From contig CM017556.1 in the NCBI GenBank assembly GCA_007844125.1, positions 83,233,251 through 83,297,250 on the forward strand: a stretch of DNA of 64,000 nt. Direction: 5' to 3'. The notes under the pieces were generated by a model. It saw nothing but the letters and a program-made list of their open reading frames with translations, ran no database searches and had not been told where the DNA came from. Every line of letters begins with the position of its first letter. Position 1 is the stretch's first letter. This DNA comes from Sinonovacula constricta. Lineage: Eukaryota > Mollusca > Bivalvia > Cardiida > Solecurtidae. Below are positions 10,900 to 23,700 of this stretch, piece by piece. A program made the position numbers and the translations under genes.

Positions 10900-13800
10900 A
10901 AAATGACACAGAGGTTGTGTCATCTGAAAGGTTAAATTTCCCTGGGAAAAGGTGCAATTAAATGTTATATTTGAAAACCTTTTCAAGTTCCCCAAAACGG
11001 AAACGTGCGATCTTGAAATCGTGGAAACTTACACCGGAAGTCAGAGATTCAGCCGTAATTTAGTACGCGATGGCATATGATTATGTCCATTGAAATGCAC
11101 TCGACAACTACCTTGCAATTTAAAGTGGAATACAAAGATCAGCCTTCTTGGTTGTTGTCCAGGTAAACACTATTCAGTATTAATGTCCTTAAGATAAAGG
11201 GTTAACCAAAAATGGATCACCGGCTACTCCATGCATGCTTTGTCATAAACTTTTTAATGTGTACTTTTATTCAAAAAATAAACCTGGTAAGCGTACCGAT
11301 GTGTGGAGGTAACTGCGTTTGCAGGGAGATGTTAAACAGGATCTTTGTCAGGTACATACCTGAGTATGCATTTAATTAGGCACATATTTAGTGAATATAA
11401 ATATTATGTCATTGTTCATTGCACAAATACAAATGTTATCCTGTATACTGAACCTTGTGCTTATGTGTGTATTTAGAGTTCCGAAAATGTCAGACAACGC
11501 ATATGCTGATGTAAATTTAATGTATGCTAATTTCTTAAATAGCATTTTATTGCTGCATTAACTGCGATAGCTGGCAAATTACTTTTCAAATGATGTAAGA
11601 ACCAGTCTCATTTCCCTGAATCCGGGTGAATCATTCTACTTTTATTTGCTGATCCTAACCAAAAACTACCTTTATTCACTGACAATAAGCAAGGAACTAC
11701 CTTTATTTGCTGACCCTAAGCAAGGAACTACCTTAATTCGCTGACCCTAAGCAAGGAACACCCTTTATTCACTGACCCAGGCAAGGAACAACCTTTAAGG
11801 AACTACCTTTATTCGCTGACCCTAAGCAAGGAACTACCTTTATTCGCTGATCCTAAGCAAGGAACAACCTTTATTCACTGACCCAAGCAAGGAACAACCT
11901 TTAAGAAACTACCTTTATTCGCTGGCCCTAAGCAAGGAACTACCTTTATTCGCTGACCCTAAGCAAGGAACAACCTATATTCGCTGACCCTTAGCAAGGA
12001 ACTACCTTTATTCGCTGACCCTAAGCAAAGAACTACCTTTATTCGCTGACCCTAAGCAAGAAACTACCTTTATTCGCTGACCCTAAGCAAGGAACTACCT
12101 TTGACCCTATGCAAGGGAGCAACTACAATGAACAAGCCTGATATGATATGCTTTTTAACCAGTTTATCTCTTTTAATAATGCGCCCGTGGCATAGTGGAA
12201 GAGTCGCCGATTGGTAACTCCTCTGACTGCTTAGTCTCTCACCGCGTGGGCTCAAGTCCCCTTCGGGACTTAATGAGAGAATGTCTTTCAGCTGACTTGC
12301 GGTGCGCCGGTGGTTCTACCCCGCTATATATCTGGAGTCTTTCTCCACCAAAAGGGCTGGACGTTAACCATTAATGATCATTAATGGTCGCTGCAATTGA
12401 TTCAAAAACAAAAACAAAACAAACATCTTTTGATAACTATGTTTACTAGATTATCATAGTAGGACTTTATAACATCATCATAATTTTTTATACTTCCTGT
12501 AATCATTACTTCCTTAAATATTCCCATTCTACTGCTTCGCCGACACGTGCACAAAAGGAGGTAGAAACACCAATTGTGCTCTCACATGCTTTATCAAAAA
12601 AGTTTTCCATCAATAAATAATTGATAATATACATGAAAGATAAATGAGCCTGGGCTCGAACCCGTCAGCTCCCGCCTATGAAGGTAGTACCTGTGCAGAA
12701 GCGTTTAGTATCCCGGATGAAGTACCCTCTGACTCGGGGTAGGTGATCTCAGCCGCGAACTCGAATCCAACCGGCAGATATCCGGTCATAAAAAACCTGA
12801 ATAAACCAACAAACAATTCACAGTTAACCATCAACATTCCTTTGGGATGGGCAAATGGGTTTATTAAGAGATTGTTTGCATCAGGCGATTTTGTTTTAAT
12901 TAATTATAATTGTGTTTGACAGTAAATCATGATTGTCATTTTGGCAAGGGCGGATCTAAGATTTTACCTTAGATGGGTGAGTTTTTTTTTCAAAGATTAA
13001 TTATACAAATGGGGAATGTTTAATATCCATACAATGTGAACATTAAATTACAAAACTGAACGTAACATTTAGAGTATTAAAAGTATGGAATTACTAAAAC
13101 AATAGCAGGGAGGAAGGACGTATGAGGTACCCTTATATACATTATTACAACGCTAATTTATCGGTGTTATATTTAATTTATATTTACAGAATCAGCTATG
13201 TTTATTGGGTTTATCGTCTCACCAACAGTATTGCATTTATCTGGAGACGGTGTCCACTTGAAGCAGATATAATGCGGCCTTCACTGTGTATAGCATGCCG
13301 TAAACACCTGGCATGATACCCCACCCAGTCACATTATCCTGACACCGGGCCAGCTAGTCGTGAAACTACCTTTATATTTGCTTGAGCGTTAGCAAGAGAC
13401 CATTTTTACGACTTTGGAAGTTTGGTATGTCGCGGCCCGCGAATGAACCGGGGCCTCGCTCTACCGGAGCCGACGCTCTACCGATTGCGCTACCAGGTCT
13501 TTATGTGTTGTTTATCCATGTAGCATGAAAGAACAATTAATAGTATTTACCCAAGAGCACCGGCAGTAAGAAAAGGGATCCAGATGGCGCCAAGATCAAG
13601 TGTGAAAGTGAATGCCACCATTCCAGCCATCGACAGCAGGTAAATTCCGATTGTTGTTGGCCTGCAACAGAAACACACGAACGTAAACTAACACCAAATA
13701 CATTAAGCCATTTAAAATTTGTCATTTAACTTTTCACATTAAAAAAGATTCTAGTTGTTTTCAGTTACGTTATACATATATGACACTAACCTATTCTTTA

Positions 13801-14652
13801 TTTATTTTTACATAGTTAAATCCATAATTAATACTTTATCCAGTTCCATTTATTTTTTTCTCCGTAACCATGATACATATAAAATTTATTATTAGGTTAA
13901 GGTTTAGAAAAAAAACGACTTTAAATATAAAGAAATCGACATAAACATAAACAATTTTCAATACAAAACGCTTAACTTTTTTTCATTTTTGAGATATGCC
14001 TGCCAGTGGGCAAACACTCAGGACATATATTTTTTTCAACTGGCATTAAAATCGGCATACTTTTTTAAAACAAGAAATCTGTTTAAACTCTTGCAAAAAG
14101 TGTTTCAGATCCTGCAAACTTGTATTTTTGCAAAAGTTTAAAAAGAGAAATTTTGTAAGCAGAGAACTTTATGTTTTACTCAAATAACGCCAATCGTTGT
14201 GTCCTTTCAACAAATATGCAAAGTGTTGGTTAAATTAAATCAACGTTATTACACGTTTATTCAAGTTCCCCATGAAGAAATTCCATTTGCATGAAGGTCA
14301 GGCTTGGTCTTTAACAGGATAGAATGATACTTCAAAGGCACAACCAGAAAACTGATGACACGTTGAAGTACGGCACGGCTACAATGATTGTTGTTTAACA
14401 ACAAATTATATTATTTTGTTTTAAATCAGTTTTGATTTAATCACATGAGTCTGATTTGTCTATTCAGTTTTGCCATGATTTGTTTCTTTTAAAAGCAACA
14501 GTCTTAATTCTTCTTTCAGTATGTGAATCTTTTTCTTTCTTTATTCTTTGTTTCATTTTCGTCATATTCCTGCATAACCTGGTAAATTTATAACACATTT
14601 AGCCTAAAGTCTGCAGCGATAGTAATATTATTAATAATTTCTTTCTTTCTTT

Positions 14653-14710
<58 letters not shown>

Positions 14711-17700
14711 TTATTTCCTTCCTTCCTTCCTTTCCTTCATTTTCAGTTTTCTTTATCCGTTTCTTCTGCTCCTTATTTTTTATTTTTTCATGTTTGTTTC
14801 TTTCCTAATCATCTTCATCTTCTTTTATTCATTTATTACCTTTATAGATTCAAGGCCTGACAACATTCTTACATACACATTGTTCGCAACATCCGGAGAA
14901 GGGTGTGTTCTTACTTGAATGTTTTGGTTTTATCCAGCCACAGGCCCCCGAACACGGAACCTACTACTCCAGCTAAAACCAAGGTGAGACCTATAGTGCC
15001 AGCAGCTTGCTCTCGACCCTGGGGACAACAAAATGTTAATTCTGTATATGAATATAAGAAAAGGTTACAATTACCGCACATATTAAAAGATGCAACGGTT
15101 TATTTTAATATTCTATTGTACATGCTACGGCAACATTTGCTGCAGTTATGTCCCATTTGCTATGATTATTTGACATTTGATATGTTAATGTAACATTTGC
15201 TATGGTTATTTGACATTTGATAAGGTAATTTAACATTTGCTATGGTAATTTGACAATTGATACGGTAATTTAACATTTGCTATGGCTATTTGACATTTGA
15301 TACGGTAATTTATCATTTGCTATGGCTATTTGACATTTGATACGGTAATTTAACATTTGCTATGATTATTTGACATTTGGTACGGTAATTTAACATTTGC
15401 TATGGCTATTGGACATTTGGTACGGTAATTTAATATTTGGTAGGATTATTTGACATTTGGTACGGTAATTTAACATTTGCTATGGTTATTTGTCATTTGG
15501 TACGGTAATTTAACATTTGCAATGGTTATTTGTCATTTGGTACGGTAATTTAACATTTGCTCTGGTAATTTGAAGTTTTCTATGTTAATTTGACATTAAA
15601 GCGAATGCCCGTATTTGCTAAGGAAATTCGACTACTATAGCTCTCTTACTTTGCCATGAACCCCATTAACATAACGTAAAATACGAGGATTTTATATAAA
15701 GTGCGGTACTGTTGGCATAATTTGAATTGTTGACATGTGCTACGTGGATCGGTATTTGCTAGGGTAGAATGGCATGAATACGGTAATTTGACATATTTAG
15801 CATAATGTGACATATGTAACGTGGGTTTGTACATGCACTTTATGGTACTTTTGACATTATATGGTAATTTGAAATTTACTTCGAGGAAGTTATATTTATC
15901 ACGACAATCTGAAATATTACAGTAAGTTGACATATACTACGATGCGTTAATATTTACTACGGTAATCAAAGTGCGGTAATTTGGCATATACTACGATGAC
16001 TTGGCATTTCCTGCATTACTCTGAAATAGTGTGGTAATTTGGCATATACTGATTTGATATTTACTACAGAAATCTAACATATAACGGTAAATTGGCACAT
16101 ACAACGATGATTTGATATCTACTATAGTAAGCTTAAATAGAATGATAATTTAGCATAAGATAGGTTTTATTTACCAATAATAAATCCATTTGACAAATGT
16201 TATGGTATTACAGACCCGGGCAATGGTAATTTGACACACTCATTTGTTATTACACTCTGGCGTACGCTACATGTATGGGCTTATTCCGCTGAATTTGGAC
16301 AGCTGCATGAACATTTGAGATTAGCTACAGATATTTGGTACGGTATTTGTTTGTTTTACCTACTTGACATCAGCTAAGGTAATATGGATAGATCCAGGTC
16401 AGAAGATGGGGGATGCATCCCCACTCCTCACCAACCAGGTAAACGAGTTGTGAAAACACACACATGTAAGCTTGAAAAAATCCAAAAGCTTAAAAAGTAA
16501 ATATTGTCTGCTGACTGCTTAGGTCGAAGTGAGGGTCCCTAGCTGTGTATATATATCTTGTATTAACTGCGATAAAGTTGAATGGATCTTGATACGTACA
16601 CACCCCCCGCACCAACAGTTTCTGGATCCGTCTCAGTAAGGTCATCTAACATTTACCAGAGTTATTAGGCATATGATAGGGCAATATGACCTTGGATGCG
16701 GAACTTAAGACACATGCGATGGTTAATTTGACTTTTGCTGTACTTATGCTTTTGCTGTACTAATATCAAATATACTCGGGTAATTTGATATATGCCACGC
16801 AGTTGGCAGTTAAAAACAATGAAAAGTACTTACCGGATAATAATAAAGGATGATTGGATTCAAGAGGGTCGCAAAGCCGTAATAACAGCCAGTGTTTATA
16901 CCTGTATAGTGGAAGGTAATGCGTTATTTTTCAGTATAGTATACATTTGTAACTAGAAATTATATTAAGCTAGCATCAGCTAAAATCAATGCATCCATTC
17001 ATCATTTTATATTTCCTGTAGATAATGCAATCATATGTTTAACTTTGTATTAGAAAAGATGAAGTTTGTTTTGGGATAAAGTTAAGAAGGCATCGCTCGT
17101 TTTGAAACTATGTAAGTGTATAAGACAATTATATAGCGTCACAAAAAACTAATTACTACATACTAGACTGCTAAAAGCTTTCATACATCACTAAAAATTA
17201 AGTGCTTCATTTATTTACAATAATGTAGGCTAGTGTAGAATACACTACAATGTATAGGCATTAATCAAATATATTTAGCATTTTTTAATTATGTCACGCC
17301 GGAGAAATATTCATGTACTGTAACTAAAGTACAAGCGGACGTTTATAATCTGTATCTTCATTTTTCGCATTAGTCGCCGCCGCCATCATCCTAATCATCA
17401 TTATCATCATCATCATCATCATCCTCATCAAAATCATCCCCATCCTTATCTTCAAAATCGTCACCATCGTCGACATCATCATCATAACCATCATCCCAAT
17501 CCTCATCGACATCATCATCATCATGATCATGATCATCATTATCAACAACAACATCATCAAAAACAACAACACTAACACTATAACATCGGATACTCACCGT
17601 AAGTGACTGTAAGAAGTATAAAGTTTTTATTCTTAAGGAGATTTAACAGTGACTTGGAGTAGTTCACTTCAAGGCCCATCTGCTCTGCTAACATCTGGGC

Positions 17701-20700
17701 TTTACTTGGGGGCCGAGGGGGTTTGGCGCGGAATGCTGGATGATAGAAACCGCACATAATATTGAAGTCACTTTAATTCGAAAAGAACCTTGATATGACA
17801 CGTTTAAGTACCAATTCAAACGTCAAGACAATATTCAGTCTATGGTAAATCCGTCTCAGGCAAATGTCATATTTTTTTAAAGGTGGTAACCGACAGTTCG
17901 ACCCTTTTTCTTTCTCCCATGCAACCAAATAAATTGTATTTGACTGAAAAGATTCACGAAATGCTGTTTATTGGTGCTCAATATCCATCCGAAAAATAAA
18001 CCATAATACCACACTTAACAATACCAAATATATTTCCTGCAAGAAAACCACGTGACCACTTTTAAGCTCACCTTACATGATCATCTGGGTAATCAGCTCT
18101 GACGTCGACATCTATTTTTAGTGGAAATCCCCATCGTGCTAGTTTACAGATTTGGAAATAATGCACATTTATAGCGTTATACTATACTTTGTACTGTCTA
18201 ATAATTGAGGTATTATTATAAATAGCCTTTATTTACACTATAGGTTTATGCCGGAATTATGCTCAACTATCTCATGACAGGGGTAAGAAGTTGTTACATG
18301 TAAGTGATATAGGAAAACTGTCAGACAGCACCTTTAAATCCTTAGCCACGTGTATAACCATAATTTAATAACTACAGACACCAACTTTAAATCCTTAGCC
18401 ACGTGTATAACCATAATTAAATATATACAGGTACCATCTTTAAATCCATAGCCAATTGTATAACCATAATTAAATAACTACAGACACCAACTTTAAATCC
18501 TTAGCCAATTGTATAACCATAATTAAATAACTACAGACACCATCTTTAAATCCTAAGCCAATTGTATAAGCATACTTAAATAACTACAGACACCAACTTT
18601 AAATCCTCAGCCACGTGTATAACCATAATTAAATAACTACAGATACCATATTCAAATCCTTAGCCACGTGTATAACCATAATTTAATAACTACAGATACC
18701 AACTTTAAAGCCTTAGCCACGTGTAAAACCATAATTAAATAACTACAGACACCAACTTTAAAGCCTTAGCCACATGTATAACCATAATTTAATAACTACA
18801 GATACCAACTTTAAATCCTTAGCCACTTGTATTACGATAATTAAATAACAACAGACACCAACTTTAAAGCCTTAGCCAATTGTATAACCATATTTAAATA
18901 ACTACAGATACCAATTTTAAATCCTTAGCCACTTGTATAACCATAATTAAATAACAACAGACACTAATTTTAAAACTTTAGCCACGTGTATAACCATAAT
19001 TAAATAACTACAAACATCATCTTTAAATCCTTAGTCAATTGTATAACTATAATTCAATAACTACAGACAGCAATTTTAAATCCTTAGCTACGTGTATAAC
19101 TAAACAAGAGGGCCATGATGGCCCTTAATCGCTCACCTGATGACACAGGCTTTATGTAGGTTCAAATCTGGCATTAAGTATTTAAGAGTTTTTTACTTTA
19201 GAAATCTTTGGTGAAGATTGGACCATTAGTGTGGCCACTGGGTTGATAGCATTTTCTAGAATTTTACCAAGTAACCTACTGAATCCACATGACTCACTTC
19301 AAAACATATGTAAGATTTCATACTGGCAAACATGATTGTCAAGTTTGGTGAAGATTGGGCCATCAATGTAGCCTCTTAAGTGTTTTCACAAGCTTTTTCT
19401 AAAATTTGACCTAGTGACCTACTTTATGACCCCACGAGACCCAATAACGAACTCATCCAAGATTTCATGTAGACAAACATTCTGACCAAGTTTGATGAAG
19501 ATTGGCCAATAAATAGGGCCTCGAGTGTGTTTACAAGCTTTTTCTAAGATTTGACCTTGTGACCTACTTTTTGACCCAACGTGACCCAGTTACGAACTCA
19601 TTCGAGATTTCATGCAGACAAACATTCTGACCAAGTTTGGTGAAGATTGGGCTATAAATGTGGCCTCTAGTGTGTTCACAAGCTTTGTCTAAGATTTGAC
19701 CTAGTGACCTACTTCTGGACCCCACGTGACCCAGTTACGAACTCATCCAAGATTTCATGCAGACAAACATTCTGACCAAGTTTGGTTAAGATTGGGCTAT
19801 AAATGTGGCCTCTAGTGTGTTCACAAGCTTTTTCTATGTTTTCACCTAGTGACCTACTTTTTGACCCCAAGTGACCCAGTTACGAACTCATCCAAGATTT
19901 CATGCAGACAAACATTCTGACCAGGTTTGATGAAGATTGGGCAATAAATGTGGCCTCTAGTGTGTTCACAAGCTTTGTCTAAGATTTGACCTAGTGACCT
20001 ACTTTTTGACCCCACGTGACCCAGTTACGAATTCATCCAAGATTTCATGTAGACAAACATTCTGACTAAGGTTGGTGAAGATTGGGCTATAAATGTGGCC
20101 TCTAGTGTGTTCACAAGCTTTGTCTAAGATTTGACCTAGTGACCTACTTTTTGACCCCACGTGACCCAGTTACGAACTCATCCAAGATTTCATGTAGACA
20201 AACATTCTGACCAAGGTTGGTGAAGATTGGGCTGTAAATGTAGCCTCTAGTGTGTTCACAAGTCTTTCCTAAAATTTGACCTAGTGACCTACTTTTTGAC
20301 CCCACGTGACCCTATAATGAACTCATCCAAGATTTCATGCAGACAAACATCCTGACCAAGTTTGATGAAGATTGGATAAAAATTGTGGCCTCTAGTGTGT
20401 TCACAAGGTAAATGTTGACGACGGACAACGGACGACGGACGACGAACAAAGGACGACGGACGACGGACGAAGCGGTATCACAAAAGCTCCCCTTGAGCAC
20501 GTTGTGCTCAGGTGAGCTAAAAACGATAACTACTGATGCCACCTTTAAATCCTTAGCCACGTGTATAACCATAATTAAATAACTACAGATAACATCTTTA
20601 AATCCTTAGCGAATTTTATAACCATAACTAAATAACAACAAACTCCACCTTTTAATCCTTAGCTAAGTGTATAACCATAATTAAATAACTACAGATACCA

Positions 20701-23700
20701 TATTTGAATCCTTAGCAAATTGTATAACCATAATTAAATAACTAAAGATAACATCTTTAAATCCTTACCGAATTGTATAACCATAATTAAATAACTAAAG
20801 ATAACATCTTTAAATCCTTACGGAATTGTATAACCATAATTAAATAACTACAGATAACATCTTTAAATCCTTACCGAATTTTATAACCATAATGTAATAA
20901 CTACAGACACCAACTTTAAATCCTTAGCCACGTGTAAAACCATCATTAAATAACTACCTACACCAACTTTAAATCCTTAGCCACGTGTATAACCATAATT
21001 AAATAACTACAGATAGCATTTTTAAATCATTAGCCAATTGTATAACCATATTTAAGTAACTACAGACACCATCTTTAAATCCTTAGCAAATTGTATGACC
21101 ATAATTAAATAACTACAGACACCAACTTTAAATCCTTAGCCACGTGTATAACCATAAATAAATAACTACAGACACCAACTTTAAATCCTTAGCCAATTGT
21201 AAAACAATAATTAAATAACTACAGACTCCACCTTTAAATCCTTAGCCACGTGTATAACCATAATTCAATAACTACAGACACCACCTTTAAATCCTAAGCC
21301 ACGTGAATAAACATAATTCAATAACTACAGACACCACCTTTAAATCCTTAGCCACGTGAATAAACATAATTCAATAACTACAGACACCACCTTTAAATCC
21401 TTAGCCACGTGAATAAACATAATTCAATAACTACAGACACCACCTTTAAATCCTTAGCCACGTGAATAAACATAATTCAATAACTACGTAAATGGCAGAG
21501 TATTCAGCTGAACAAACATAACATTTTATATACCTGAACATGTAATGAGAACATTTTTATGTAGTACGAATATAAATAAATTTCCCTCCGAGTTACAAAA
21601 AAAATGAGATTGTTAGTATAGATAGGAGTATACACCTGTTAATTTCAATAATTTACGGGAGTGTAACATAAATTTATATTAACCCTCTTGTTGGAGAAAG
21701 CAACAGTTAATCATTTCTTATTCATCAGATAAAACTGACATCGTTATACGCGCATTCGAATTTTTCAACATGATGAGAGAGGCCGTGCAAAAGCTTTTCT
21801 CAAATAGGTGGGTAGAATTGGTAACAAAGTTTGTAATTTGTAACTCAGCCAACATATTTTATCCCATTTGTAATGTAATTTTAAACTTGACACGAAGGGG
21901 TGATTCATTCATTTTTACTAGTGATTCATATGCCACATTCAGTGACAAGTTTCAATCCTAGCTTCTACAATTTAAAGAGATAGGACCGTAATGCATTCTT
22001 TGTAAAATTTAAGACTTTACCCAAAATACAATCTTGGCAACTATGCACCCTTGAAGATAACATACCAGAACGATAAATTGTGGTAAATTTAAATAAACAG
22101 ACTTTTCTTACCTTAATAACACCGGAGTTAAAGTTGCTTGTTTACAGATTTGTTAAGGTTCGCTTGTATATGTTTGATAAATTTAATACCAAATGGTTAT
22201 GTCATAAGTTTTGTTTTCTAAATAAATTTGCATAATCTTTCAATTTCTTTTTTTTTGAAAATTTGAAACATTTCCCAACAATTATGCTTGTTTGCTTGTT
22301 TGTTCATTGGATTTATCGTCCCATCTAGTATTTCAGTTATCTGAAGACGGCGTCCATTTGACGAAGATATAGTGCTGCCTTCACTATGTATAGCATGTTG
22401 TGAATACCTGGCATGATACCACACCCAGTCACATTATCCTGACACCGGGCCAACCAGTCGTGGAACTACCCTTATTTACTTCAGCGTTAGCAAGGGACCT
22501 ATACCACTACCATTTTAAACAACTTTGGTATGTCGCGGCCAGGGATCGGACTGGAGTCTCCCGTACCTGGAGCCAACACTCTACCGATTGCGCTACCAGG
22601 TCTGGACCAACAATGATTTTTAATATTAAATTCTGACACTGCTCCTGACCAGTAAATTCAGTTGTTTTTTCATATTTGGCAAGAAATAATGCTTAATTAA
22701 AGTGACAATGTTTCAGTTGATCTTATATTTGTAATTTTTGTTTTTAACTTTATTGAACCGCAATGAACAATAAATAAAATATAACATCTGATAACAAGAT
22801 ATGTGTGCACACCGTGCTTCAAAAGATTGTCGCGACGCTTTATGAATTGTTAGCCGTATTTGCTCACACCTGTACATCTTTCAACAGCGCATGCGTTTAA
22901 ATACGTCAGTTACAAAAAATACGCTGATTGGCTACATAGTGATGCAATTACAATCGGAACACCTCGGATAATTCACGAATGATCTCTCGGATATATGTAG
23001 GAAGTCGGATCCCCTCGGCCATTTCCCTAAATGGGACTGCTTTTGTGACAGACGTCAAAACAAAGATGGCAGCTTGGATGACAGCTCACTACAATATGAA
23101 GCCTGTAAAACTTCAGTTTGTGGCGGCTTCAATTTTAAATCATCCAGGTTTAATTTACCCACCGCAGCAGACATACAGCTGTCAAACGATGCTTTTTTTC
23201 ATGTTTTGTGCGAACTACATTTTTGGCATTTTCTTCTTCCGATTTCCGGCGAAAAAAAAAAGATCGTGATTTCATTAAGTATCATTACACCAGATACATC
23301 CGAGGAATGATTGTCCCGAGGACGGAATTACCCGAGGAGTTCCGATTGATGCAATGATTTAAATACATATAAAATGCGGATCGTTCGTCTCAATGTGACA
23401 TGTACCTAGGTGAGCAAGCAGCTTTAAACTAAATCTTTCTAGATGTATATCCGATTACTATAGCAACTTACTTAGGACAATGACTATAAAGATAGCTGTC
23501 GTAAAGCCGGCCCAGAGATAGAACATCACCCCCAGGTCGTGGGCTACATCCTCTAGAGATTCACTGTTTGGAACTATTAACGGGGGTATCAGGAACCCAG
23601 CTGCACAACCGACCTGCAAGAAAACACGTGTACATTGTTATTATAAACTCTCTTGAATTGACAAATTCAGTACTAATTCTTTAATTTGACGAAATTCTCG

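Larger units (their letters stand above)
11341..12395 (+). repeat. 1-kb composite repeat, left inverted copy (partner at 31175-32255)
   Basis: The segment consists, left to right, of ~300 bases of unique-looking DNA, a 31-bp minisatellite (about 11640-12115), a 60-base spacer (..tgatatgatatgctttttaa..) and a family C SINE (12181-12395). The same parts occur in inverted order and orientation at 31175-32255. It is either a mobile unit carrying its own minisatellite or an inverted segmental duplication. Confidence 0.75.

Noticed and set aside
14903..15193. 96-codon + strand frame
   Set aside because: Antisense shadow of FLVCR exon 5 running into the 40-bp array.
17324..17597. Poly-Met and poly-Asp frames
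   Set aside because: They come from the (CAT)n microsatellite in FLVCR intron 3.
22979..23310. Two overlapping frames of 96 and 78 codons
   Set aside because: They lie wholly inside MITE family E copy 1; similar frames in copies 2 and 3 are broken differently, so there is no coding constraint.
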